DNA of 64,000 bases from Actinomadura latina NBRC 106108 (GTDB lineage: Bacteria; Actinomycetota; Actinomycetes; Streptosporangiales; Streptosporangiaceae), in assembly GCF_001552195.1 (NCBI RefSeq), contig NZ_BCQS01000005.1, positions 1 to 64,000 on the forward strand, read 5' to 3'. Position 1 is the stretch's first letter. Every line of letters starts with the position of its first letter. A program made the position numbers and the translations under genes. Positions 56,365-64,000 of this stretch are shown here, piece after piece. A model generated the notes under the pieces. It did not search any database. It was not told the origin of the DNA and was given only the letters and a program-made list of their open reading frames with translations.

Positions 56365-57501
56365 ATGAACACCGAGGTCTGCAAGCGATTCGGCATAGAG
56401 TTCCCGCTCTTCGCCTTCAGCCACTGCCGCGACGTCGTCGCCGCCGTCACCAACGCGGGCGGCTTCGGCGTCCTCGGGGCCGTGGCCTACAGCCCCGAGC
56501 GGCTCGAAGAGGAGCTGCGCTGGATCGACGACCATGTGAACGGCCGCCCCTACGGCGTGGACGTCCTCGTCCCCGGCAAGATCGACAAGTCGGCGGAGGG
56601 CGGCGGCGGCCTCGACGCCATGCTCGCCGCGATCCCCGAGGAGCACTGGGCGTTCCTCACCGGCCTGTTCGACAAGTACGACGTCCCGCTGCCCGACTTC
56701 GAGAAGGCGAAGCGCTCGAACGCCCGCGGCGGCACGGGCGTCACCAAGCAGGGCGCGTCCGAGCTGATCGACGTGTCGCTCGCGCACCCCATCGGCCTCA
56801 TCGCCAGCGCCCTCGGCACCCCTCCCCCGCTCATGGTGGAGAAGGCCCGCGAGGCCGGCGTCCCCGTGGCCGCGCTCGTCGGGACGTCCGAGCACGCCCG
56901 CCGCCAGGTCGCCGCCGGCGTCGACCTGATCATCGCGCAGGGTGGCGAGGCCGGCGGCCACACCGGCGAGATCTCCACGATGGTCCTGGTCCCCGAAGTG
57001 GTCGACACGGTCGCGCCGGTGCCCGTCCTCGCCGCGGGCGGCATCGCCACGGGACGCCAGATGGCCGCCGCCCTCGCCCTCGGCGCGTCCGGCGTCTGGT
57101 GCGGCTCGGTCTGGCTCACCACGGAGGAGGCGGAGACGTCCCCGGCCGTCAAGGAGAAGATGCTGGCCGCCACGTCCCGCGACACGATCCGCTCGCGGTC
57201 CCGCACCGGCAAGCCCGCCCGCCAGCTCCGCTCCGCCTGGACGGACGAGTGGGAGGGCCCCGCAAGCCCCGGCCCCCTCGGCATGCCGCTGCAGATGATC
57301 GTCGCCGAGGGCGCGATGCGGCAGATCACCAAAGTGGCCGAATCCGGCAACCCGGGCGCCCGCGCCCTCGCCAACTACTTCGTCGGCCAGTGCGTCGGCC
57401 TGATGAACACCGTCAAGCCCGCCCGCCAGGTCGTCTACGACATGGTCGAGGACTTCGCCGGCGCCGTGGAGCGCCTCAACACCATCACCGGCGACGACTG
57501 A
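56365..57501 (+). CDS. nitronate monooxygenase-family flavoprotein
   Basis: The 378-residue protein has the 2-nitropropane dioxygenase fold: FPLFAFSHCRDVVAAVTNAGGFGVLGAVAYSPERL at the start, GVDLIIAQGGEAGGHTG with the FMN-phosphate site, and VPVLAAGGIATGRQMAAALALGASGVWCGSVWL. It is an FMN-dependent oxygenase or trans-enoyl reductase-like enzyme; many actinobacterial members are linked to lipid or steroid catabolism. It likely belongs functionally with the thiolase/DUF35 pair. Confidence 0.88.
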   Translation: MNTEVCKRFGIEFPLFAFSHCRDVVAAVTNAGGFGVLGAVAYSPERLEEELRWIDDHVNGRPYGVDVLVPGKIDKSAEGGGGLDAMLAAIPEEHWAFLTGLFDKYDVPLPDFEKAKRSNARGGTGVTKQGASELIDVSLAHPIGLIASALGTPPPLMVEKAREAGVPVAALVGTSEHARRQVAAGVDLIIAQGGEAGGHTGEISTMVLVPEVVDTVAPVPVLAAGGIATGRQMAAALALGASGVWCGSVWLTTEEAETSPAVKEKMLAATSRDTIRSRSRTGKPARQLRSAWTDEWEGPASPGPLGMPLQMIVAEGAMRQITKVAESGNPGARALANYFVGQCVGLMNTVKPARQVVYDMVEDFAGAVERLNTITGDD

Positions 57502-57570
57502 CCGGACAAGACCGGACGGTGATCGGGCCGTCACTTTATGACGCACGAACACCCGCGCCCCTACGCTTTC

Positions 57571-57594
57571 CCGGAACACTGAAGCACGTTCCGG
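57571..57594 (+). promoter_or_regulatory. CCGGAAC-N10-GTTCCGG hairpin over the ribosome-binding site of the receptor-like gene
   Basis: A perfect 7-bp dyad ends 11 nt before the GTG start, and its right arm ccgg runs into the GGAAGG ribosome-binding site (57593-57598). It could be an operator or an mRNA hairpin that partly hides the ribosome-binding site. Confidence 0.5.
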
Positions 57595-57605
57595 AAGGCT
57601 GAACC

Positions 57606-60476
57606 GTGGGCAACCCCCGACCCACCGAGTCCGGGCGCGGACTCCTCGCTTTGTTCGACTGGATGTCCGGGCGCCTCCCGTGGCGGCTGGACTCCCGCCC
57701 GTACCCGGTCATCGTCCTGGAACCGGCCGACGACCCGGACGCCCCCGGCCGGCACCTCGACGAACTGAAGCGGCTCGCCGCCGAGACGGGCCTGCCGGCG
57801 ATCGCCCCCGGCCTCGCCGCCGACCTGACCGGCGGCGAGGCCGGCGGCGCGGAGACCGCCGCGATCGCGCTGGCCGACACGATCTCCCAGCCGCTGACGT
57901 GGACGCACACCCGGTCGCCGTTCGGCCGGCTGCGCTTCCCCCGCTCCGACCTCATCCGGACGATCCAGGCCGCGGCCGCCGAACCCGGACCGGACGGCGC
58001 ACCCGCCCCGCCCCCGTACCGCCGCTCCCCCGTCGCCGCCGTCGACCGCTGGAACGAGCAGGCCCGGCTGTTCCGCTGGCAGAGCGGGCCGCTGCGCGCC
58101 CCCGGCTGGTGGACCACCGTCGGCGGGTCCCTCGTCGCCATGATCGCCGTGCTGGCCGGCGGCATCGCCGAGCAGACGCCGAGCCTCATCCTGCTCACCG
58201 CCGCCGGCTGCCTCGCCGCGGTGCTGCTGGTCGTCGCGGGGCTGTCGACCCGGCGGATCTGGCTGCCCGTCCTGTCCCGCCTCGGCTTCGGCGGCCGGTA
58301 CCGCTGGTTCGCCCGGACGTCGTTCTTCGCCGTCCTCGGCGACGGCGACGACGGCGGTGACGACCTCGGCTTCGAAGGCCGCCTGCACCGGGTGTGCGAG
58401 CGCCTCACCCGGCCGGACGCGGCCCGGTTCCTGCTCCAGATCAAGACGTTCGCGCTGCTGGAGGACCTGCGCGACCAGTACCGGCGGCTCGCGCCGGACC
58501 TGCGCGGCCTCAAGCGCCCGGCCCCGCCCGTCGTGTTCCTGTCCGGCGTCGGACGCGGCAACGGCGGCCTCGCGCTGCTGTCGGCGATCAGCGACATCCG
58601 CGCCCGGCGCAGCGAGTTCCACCCGCTGATCGTCATCGGCTCCATCGACGCCGCCACCCGCGACGCGTTCGGCGGGCCCGCACCGGGCGGCGACCCGCGC
58701 GACCGGTACGAGGAGTGGCGGTCGTCGCTCGGCACCGCGCAGGGGCCCAGCGAATCGATCCCGCTGCCCTACCTGCTGCGCATCCCGGTGACCGGCGACC
58801 CCGCCGCCGGACGCCCCGACGCCTTCGCCGTCCGGCGCCGTCCCCGCTGGACGTGGCTGTGGTCGTGGCGCAGCCTGGTCGCCGCCGCCATGGTCCTCAC
58901 GCTCGCCCTGCTCTACGTGCAGACCCACCTGCGCTCCACGTACTGCAGCGTCGGGTTCCCCGTCGGCTGGAACGGCGACACCCGGCTGCAGACCAACGGC
59001 GACGGCAGCCACGAGTGCGTCGGGGTGTCCACGCACGGCGTCCGCTTCGAGCGCGACCGCGACAGCATCGGCCTGGACGCGGAGAAGCGCCGCCCGTCCC
59101 GCCGCAACACCGGCTCGCGCCTCACCCTCGCCGACCTCCAGCGCCGCATCCACGAGGAGAACGAGGCCGTCCTCGCCTCCGGCGAGCACTACGTCACCGC
59201 CGTCTACGCGGGCGTGTTCACCGCCAGCCCCGGGCAGAGCGACCTCACCGTCAGCAGCATCCGCGAACTCGCCGGCGTGTACCTCGCCCAGAAGCGCAAC
59301 AACCGCTCCGGCCGGCCCGGCGAGGTCAACAACCCGCTCAAGCTGCGCATCCTGCCCGCGAACACCGGGCAGAACATGGTCTTCTCCCAGGAGACCGCCG
59401 ACCGCATCCTCGACATCGCCCACCGCGACCCCACCCTCGTCGGCGTCATCGGCTTCGGCCGCAACACCGAGAACTCCCAGGCCGCCATCAAGGAACTGAT
59501 CTCCGCCGGGCTGCCGGTCGTCAACACCGTCAACTCCTCCGACCAGCTCCCCGCACTGCCGCACTACTACGGCCTCGCCTCCACCGACTTCGACGAGGCG
59601 GCCGCGATCCGCGCCGCCGTCCGCGCCGAACTGCACGGCCGTCCGCTCTCCCGCCTGATGCTCGTCCACCGCGCCCCGGGCCCGTCCAAGGACGCCTACA
59701 GCCGCGAGATCGCCGACGACGTCGCCCGCGCGCTCGCGCCCGGCGACGTCGACCGCGTCGTCTACACCGGCACCGGCGACATCTCCGGCAAGGTGAAGGC
59801 GGCCTGCGAGGCCGCGCCCGCCCCGTTCGTCTACTTCGCCGGCCGCTCCGAGGACCTTCCCGGCCTGATGAACGGGCTCGTCGGGGGCGGCTGCACCCAG
59901 CACCGCCTCGTCCTGCTGGCCGGCGACGACGTGACCAAGACCCGGTTCGGGACCGGCCCGCACCAGGTGCCGATGCCCGCGAACACCGTCGTCTACCACA
60001 CGGCGTTCGTCCACCTGCCGTTCCTGATCGCGGGCGACGCCGACCAGACCAACGGGTTCTTCACGCTCGCCCGCAGCCTCCTCGGCATCGGCGCACCCCG
60101 CGTCCGTCCCAACGAGCCGCTCCTCGTGGACGGCCAGATGGCCCTCACCTACGATGCCACCGTCGCCCTCGGCCAGGCCGCGCAGAACGCCTTCACGAAC
60201 CTCGGCCTCACCGCCGCCGGGCCGGGCGTCGTGGCCGGCAGCCGCTCGGTGACGTCCGGCGACGTCATACTGGAGCTGCGCCACCTGCACGTCCGCAGCG
60301 CCGCGACGGGCGACATCGACTTCCGCGGCGACCAGCACAAGGTGAACGGCCCCGGCGACCGCAACCTGACGCTGATCAAGGTCATGCTGAAGAAGGGCGA
60401 ACCGACGTCCACCCCGATCTGCGGCCGCCTGAACGGCGGCATCCCGGCTCCCCACCTGAAGCCCTGCCCCCGCTAA
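57606..60476 (+). CDS. three-helix membrane protein: degenerate NTPase-like cytoplasmic part plus periplasmic-binding domain
   Basis: The 956-residue protein has no signal peptide. Residues 1-160 contain RPYPVIVLEPADDPD, in which a P-loop would be expected but none exists. Helices at about 170-188 and 193-213 return the chain to the cytoplasm; 214-415 contains PPVVFLSGVGRGNGG and FHPLIVIGSIDAA, an NTPase-like core without catalytic residues. A third helix at 422-438 carries the chain outside. Residues ~500-930 form a Leu/Ile/Val-type periplasmic-binding fold (VTAVYAGVFTASPGQSD, LVGVIGFGRNTENSQAAI, PVVNTVNSSDQLP). A ligand-sensing role is inferred. No partner gene is adjacent. Confidence 0.65.
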   Translation: MGNPRPTESGRGLLALFDWMSGRLPWRLDSRPYPVIVLEPADDPDAPGRHLDELKRLAAETGLPAIAPGLAADLTGGEAGGAETAAIALADTISQPLTWTHTRSPFGRLRFPRSDLIRTIQAAAAEPGPDGAPAPPPYRRSPVAAVDRWNEQARLFRWQSGPLRAPGWWTTVGGSLVAMIAVLAGGIAEQTPSLILLTAAGCLAAVLLVVAGLSTRRIWLPVLSRLGFGGRYRWFARTSFFAVLGDGDDGGDDLGFEGRLHRVCERLTRPDAARFLLQIKTFALLEDLRDQYRRLAPDLRGLKRPAPPVVFLSGVGRGNGGLALLSAISDIRARRSEFHPLIVIGSIDAATRDAFGGPAPGGDPRDRYEEWRSSLGTAQGPSESIPLPYLLRIPVTGDPAAGRPDAFAVRRRPRWTWLWSWRSLVAAAMVLTLALLYVQTHLRSTYCSVGFPVGWNGDTRLQTNGDGSHECVGVSTHGVRFERDRDSIGLDAEKRRPSRRNTGSRLTLADLQRRIHEENEAVLASGEHYVTAVYAGVFTASPGQSDLTVSSIRELAGVYLAQKRNNRSGRPGEVNNPLKLRILPANTGQNMVFSQETADRILDIAHRDPTLVGVIGFGRNTENSQAAIKELISAGLPVVNTVNSSDQLPALPHYYGLASTDFDEAAAIRAAVRAELHGRPLSRLMLVHRAPGPSKDAYSREIADDVARALAPGDVDRVVYTGTGDISGKVKAACEAAPAPFVYFAGRSEDLPGLMNGLVGGGCTQHRLVLLAGDDVTKTRFGTGPHQVPMPANTVVYHTAFVHLPFLIAGDADQTNGFFTLARSLLGIGAPRVRPNEPLLVDGQMALTYDATVALGQAAQNAFTNLGLTAAGPGVVAGSRSVTSGDVILELRHLHVRSAATGDIDFRGDQHKVNGPGDRNLTLIKVMLKKGEPTSTPICGRLNGGIPAPHLKPCPR

Positions 60477-60494
60477 CGCTGGAAGGCCGCGAAG

Positions 60495-60735
60495 CTAGTC
60501 CCAGCGGAGCGGCGGCGGCCCTGGGAACCGCATCCACACCGCCGTCCGCTCCCCATCCGGCCGCACGCCCCACTCCAGGCTCAGCGCGTCGATGATCCGC
60601 AGCCCGCGTCCGTCCTCGGCGAGCGGATCGTCCCGCATCACCGGCCGCCGGCCGCCGCCCGTCCGCCCCGTCATCGGCCACCTCCGCAACGACGTCCTCC
60701 GCCACCACGGAGAACACCACCGTCACCCTCCGCAT
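60495..60735 (-). pseudogene. decayed HATPase (anti-sigma/RsbW-like) gene
   Basis: The minus strand encodes RVTVVFSVVAEDVVAEVADDGADG in one frame and EDGRGLRIIDALSLEWGVR in another. Together they match the G-box part of HATPase_c serine kinases related to RsbW. The frames disagree at a GGC-rich stretch around 60650, and the N-box with the start of the domain is absent, so this is a truncated, frameshifted relic; a sequencing error in the GC run would explain only the shift. Confidence 0.6.
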
Positions 60736-61185
60736 GTTGAAGGCGCAACCTCGGTCGGAATGCCGGTTTCCCTCTGGTGCACACCTTTAGGACACGCGCT
60801 TGGCTGAGGTTCTCTTTTCATCGGTTCAGGGTGGTGCTGCAGGTGCACGGCTGAGGTGATCTTCCGAGGGTTGGCGCGCCCGTTTGCCTTTTCCGCTGAT
60901 TGCTGCCACTTCGCTTGCGGTAGGTGCCCGGAAAGTGGTGTTACCCTTCCGGCCCGGCACGTGGTTGCTCTCTGGCCGCGCTCCGCGCGGCACATGGCGG
61001 GCGACGATCGGCAGCAAGGATGCGCGGGGCACGGTTCCCTCTGACGACACGGGGTGAACCGCCCCGCGACTGGCGTTTCTTGTGGAAAATAAAAGGGGGA
61101 GTTAGGTGGGATGTCTTGAATGCCCAGTGGCGGCAGTGACGGCTTGAGATATAATTGGAGAATGGATTAAGGGGAGGTGACTTTG
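60736..61185. promoter_or_regulatory. 450-nt gene-free stretch with a consensus -10 element
   Basis: No gene is recognised. A hairpin with cgcgggg/ccccgcg arms spans 61023-61068. TATAAT at 61150-61155 is a perfect -10 element, placing transcription of the HNH gene about 24 nt before its start; no clear -35 is present. Base composition is less GC-rich than the neighbouring genes. Confidence 0.5.
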
Positions 61186-62766
61186 GTGTCCATGCTCGCG
61201 GACAGCGCGGCTCCTCAGCGTGAATGGGGAGATCGGGAGTGGTTTCCGCCAGGGCCGCAACTGGCGATCTGTCTTTCCGGCGGGAAAGAGCACCTGGCCG
61301 AATTGACCGATGCCGAGCTCCTCCAGGTCGCCGCGGCCGCGCGCCGCCAGACCTCGTGGGCACAGGCTCGGGAGCTGGCCGCCATCGCCGAACTCACCGA
61401 ACGCCGCACCCGGGACGAAGCCGACGGCGATCCCGACTACCGGATCCTGCCCGCCCGCGAATCCGTCGCGGAGGAACTCGCCGCCGCGCTCACTGTCACC
61501 GGCAACACCGCCGCCACTATGGTCCACCTAGCCGAACGCCTCACCGGTCCGCTCGCCGACACCGGTGCCGCGCTGGAAGCCGGACTCCTGGACTTCGCCA
61601 AGGCCCGCGTCATCAGCGACCTGACCGACCAACTCCCGGAACCGGTCACCCGCAGGGTCCAAGCGGAGGCGCTGCCGAAGGCATCCGCCCAGACCACCGG
61701 GCAACTACGCCGCACCATCAAGCGAATCTTCCAGCGGCTCGCCCCCGAGGCGATGGAGGAACGCAAGCGCGAAGCGGTGCGGCAACGGCGGCTGGAGATC
61801 TGGGGCACCCCCTCCGGCACCACCGATCTGGGCCTGTGCGATCTGGCCGCCGAGGACGCCCACGCCATCTACAACAAGATCACTGCCGCCGCGCACGGCG
61901 TCAGGCACGACGGCGACTCCCGGCCCCTGAACATGATCCGCGCCGACCTGGCCACCCGCCTCCTGCACGGACTCCCCCTCCCGGCCGCCGTCAGCAGCCT
62001 CATCGCCCCTGTTCCTGCCGACGGCCTCGCAGCGCCGTCCCACACCGATCCGGAACACGAACTCATGCGTCCGGAGTCAGACCAGTTGGCACCCGCATCC
62101 GACGACCGATCCGACACCGCCGGTCCGCATTCGGTGGGCGAACCAGCGTTGCGCCTGCCTGGCAACCACTCCGGCACCGGCACCCCGGGTCCGAGGGTGG
62201 GCGCGCACCTGCAGCCAGGGCCCGCCGTGGCACTGTGGCCTCACGGGATGGTGGTCGCGACCGAGGTCCGGGTCAGCGGGTACCTGGCCGGCGCCGGTGG
62301 AGGGACGGGTGCCGATGCGTTCTGGGCCGCGGATCTGGCCGGACGGCGGCTGGCGCACGTGAGCGCCCGCGTCCCCTCCCGGGATTTGGCGGCCGCCGTA
62401 CCGCGCACCGTGCGACGCATCCACCGGGAACTCGCCCGTGCCCGCGAAGCCGCCTGCCGGGGCGATGCCCAGACTCACGGTCGCCCCGCTTACCGTCCGC
62501 CCGCCGCAATGCGCCGGGAAATCGAAGAGCGGCACCCCACCTGCGTGTTCCCGACCTGCAATCAGCCCTCGCACCGGTGCGACCTCGACCATACGGTGCC
62601 CTGGCGGCCCGGCATTACCTGCCGCTGCAACCTCGCCCCGCTCTGCAGACGCCACCACCGGCTCAAACAAAGCCCAGGCTGGACACTCCACCAGATCTGG
62701 CCCGGCTTCCTCATCTGGACCACCCCATCAGGCGCCTGGTACATCGTCCAACCAGACGAGAAGTAG
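61186..62766 (+). CDS. DUF222 domain protein with C-terminal HNH endonuclease motif (13E12 repeat family)
   Basis: The ~526-residue protein has a DUF222 helical domain (about 25-300; ELLQVAAAARRQTSWAQARELAAIAEL) and an HNH core at the end: CVFPTCNQPSHRCDLDHTVPW and CNLAPLCRRHHRLKQ, with the metal-binding His and Cys pairs. The family is expanded in actinobacteria (13E12 repeats of mycobacteria) and its biological role is unknown. GTG at 61186 is 8 nt after GGAGG; GTG 61177 abuts it. The middle (about 300-400) is a less conserved Pro/Ser-rich spacer. Confidence 0.88.
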   Translation: MSMLADSAAPQREWGDREWFPPGPQLAICLSGGKEHLAELTDAELLQVAAAARRQTSWAQARELAAIAELTERRTRDEADGDPDYRILPARESVAEELAAALTVTGNTAATMVHLAERLTGPLADTGAALEAGLLDFAKARVISDLTDQLPEPVTRRVQAEALPKASAQTTGQLRRTIKRIFQRLAPEAMEERKREAVRQRRLEIWGTPSGTTDLGLCDLAAEDAHAIYNKITAAAHGVRHDGDSRPLNMIRADLATRLLHGLPLPAAVSSLIAPVPADGLAAPSHTDPEHELMRPESDQLAPASDDRSDTAGPHSVGEPALRLPGNHSGTGTPGPRVGAHLQPGPAVALWPHGMVVATEVRVSGYLAGAGGGTGADAFWAADLAGRRLAHVSARVPSRDLAAAVPRTVRRIHRELARAREAACRGDAQTHGRPAYRPPAAMRREIEERHPTCVFPTCNQPSHRCDLDHTVPWRPGITCRCNLAPLCRRHHRLKQSPGWTLHQIWPGFLIWTTPSGAWYIVQPDEK

Positions 62767-62949
62767 CGCATCGGCGGGTGCGGGCCTTGGCACTCGCGGA
62801 GCCGGAATGCCGTTCGCACGGCCTTGGGCGCGACGATTTCCAGCGCGGACGGGTGTCCGTCGGAGGCCGCTGCGTGCTCCTGCTGAAGTCGTGGCCCGCT
62901 TTGTCAGACCCTGGATGTAGCGTTCTTGAGCGAGCAGCGAGGAGGCGTT

Positions 62950-63963
62950 ATGGGCGTCGAGGAGAACGGGTGGGGCGGGGGAATGTGGGCGGCTGCCGAC
63001 CTGGTCACTCCGATGGCCATTCGGGTGGCGGCGACGTTGCGGCTCGCCGATCACATCGCGGGCGGCACGCGGACGGACGCGGCGCTCGCCGCGGCGGTGG
63101 GCGCCGAACCCGACGCGCTGAGGCGGCTGCTCGGACACCTGGTCACGGCCGGGATCCTCTCCCGTGTGGAAGATGGCGGCTATGGCCTGACGAGTCTGGG
63201 TGAGCAGCTTCGGGACGACGATCCAGGGAGTATGCGGGCCTGGCTCGATCTGGAGGGGGCCATCGGGCACGCCGATCTGTGCTTCGTCGACCTGCTGCAC
63301 ACCGTTCGTACTGGTGAACCGGCGTTCCCACGTCGTTTCGGCCGGACGTTCTGGGACGACCTGTCCGCCGACTCCGGTCGCGCGGCGTCGTTCGACGCGC
63401 TGATGGGAGGCCGGCTGGTGCAGGAGGCGCCCGCCCTGGCCGCCGCCTACCCCTGGGGCGACCTCGGGCGCGTGATCGATGTGGGCGGCGGCAACGGCAG
63501 CCTGCTGATCACCATTCTGCGGGCCCATGAGGAGCTGCGCGGGACGGTCGTCGACCTGGCCGGGCCGGTCGCGCGTGCGGAAGAGGCCATCGCCGAGGCG
63601 GGCCTGGGCGATCGTGCCGATGCCCGGGCCGGCAGCTTCTTCGACGCCCTTCCCGCCGGGGCGGGCGGGTACCTGCTGTCGGGCGTCCTCCACGACTGGG
63701 ACGACGAGCATGCCGCCCGCATCCTGCAACGGTGCGCCGAGGCGGGGGGCGGGACGGGAAAGGTCCTCGTCGTCGAGCACGTGGCCAACGTCCAGGGCGC
63801 CGAACGGGACACCGAAGGCGACCTGCGCATGCTCTGCTACGTCCGCGGCCGAGAGCGCACCCTCGACGAGTTGGGCGAGCTGGCCGAGCCGGCCGGGCTG
63901 CGGGTCGGCTCGGTCACGCCGGGAGAGCTGCACTCGATCGTCGAACTGTGCCCGTCCCGCTGA
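62950..63963 (+). CDS. S-adenosylmethionine-dependent O-methyltransferase
   Basis: The 337-residue protein has an N-terminal winged-helix dimerisation domain (VTPMAIRVAATLRLADHI...LRRLLGHLVTAGILSRVEDGGYGLTSLG) and a Rossmann methyltransferase domain with SAM motif VIDVGGGNGSLL and LLSGVLHDWDDEHAARIL, as in plant-type (Methyltransf_2) O-methyltransferases of aromatic and polyketide pathways. GAGGAGG precedes the ATG. No pathway genes are seen before the window ends 37 nt after the stop. Confidence 0.9.
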   Translation: MGVEENGWGGGMWAAADLVTPMAIRVAATLRLADHIAGGTRTDAALAAAVGAEPDALRRLLGHLVTAGILSRVEDGGYGLTSLGEQLRDDDPGSMRAWLDLEGAIGHADLCFVDLLHTVRTGEPAFPRRFGRTFWDDLSADSGRAASFDALMGGRLVQEAPALAAAYPWGDLGRVIDVGGGNGSLLITILRAHEELRGTVVDLAGPVARAEEAIAEAGLGDRADARAGSFFDALPAGAGGYLLSGVLHDWDDEHAARILQRCAEAGGGTGKVLVVEHVANVQGAERDTEGDLRMLCYVRGRERTLDELGELAEPAGLRVGSVTPGELHSIVELCPSR

Positions 63964-64000
63964 CGCCATTCCCCGCCGGAGAAGCGTTCCAAGCGGACTG

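Overview
The window is high-GC DNA (coding regions with strong third-position G/C, many GTG starts, 4-nt overlapping stop/start pairs) from an actinobacterium. Lsr2 paralogues, a SoxR-type regulator, a GTP-dependent PEP carboxykinase, an F420-type LLM oxidoreductase and the der-cmk-tyrA-aroH-rluB-scpB-scpA-parA-xerD-nudix-pyrG block fit a filamentous actinomycete; similarity to Actinomadura/Thermomonospora relatives is an inference, not something the window proves. I see no tRNA, rRNA, CRISPR array or insertion sequence.

Layout. 1-3.9 kb: a tight leftward operon with an AfsA-type hotdog protein whose two halves appear swapped, an isoprenylcysteine-methyltransferase-like membrane enzyme, and a PEP-synthase-like protein that runs off the left edge through a heptapeptide repeat. 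4.4-8.8 kb: large-subunit catalase and a divergent PucR regulator separated by a long inverted repeat, then two tandem Lsr2 genes. 9-15.8 kb: a CASTOR/POLLUX-like channel, two CNNM/CorC transporters, and a small HTH regulator with a ClpN-domain protein driven by what looks like a leaderless, doubly operated promoter. 15.8-22.8 kb: LLM oxidoreductase, nitrilase, DUF3516-type helicase, HD hydrolase, 6-phosphogluconate dehydrogenase. 22.9-29.2 kb: beta-phosphoglucomutase plus GH65 phosphorylase, SoxR, HdeD, PEP carboxykinase. 29.4-32.5 kb: a molybdate importer operon with an HTH-TOBE protein at its head.

33.4-46.2 kb is the conserved housekeeping block on the minus strand: ribosome assembly GTPase, CMP kinase, tyrosine pathway, pseudouridine synthase, condensin partners ScpAB, ParA, XerD, NUDIX and CTP synthase, ending with a large coiled-coil protein. 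46.6-54.6 kb: prolyl aminopeptidase and then an eight-gene ectoine/hydroxyectoine block in which ectABCD is followed by a polar-amino-acid type ABC importer resembling ehuBCDA, so synthesis and uptake of the same solute may be linked. 54.7-57.5 kb: a Cys-less thiolase-like protein, its DUF35 partner and a nitronate-monooxygenase-like flavoprotein. 57.6-60.5 kb: a three-helix membrane protein joining a degenerate NTPase-like cytoplasmic part to an extracellular periplasmic-binding domain. The right end holds a decayed HATPase gene, a DUF222/HNH protein and an O-methyltransferase.

The candidates I consider most likely to be undescribed are the half-swapped AfsA operon, the leaderless HTH/ClpN switch, and the NTPase-like/periplasmic-binding receptor fusion.
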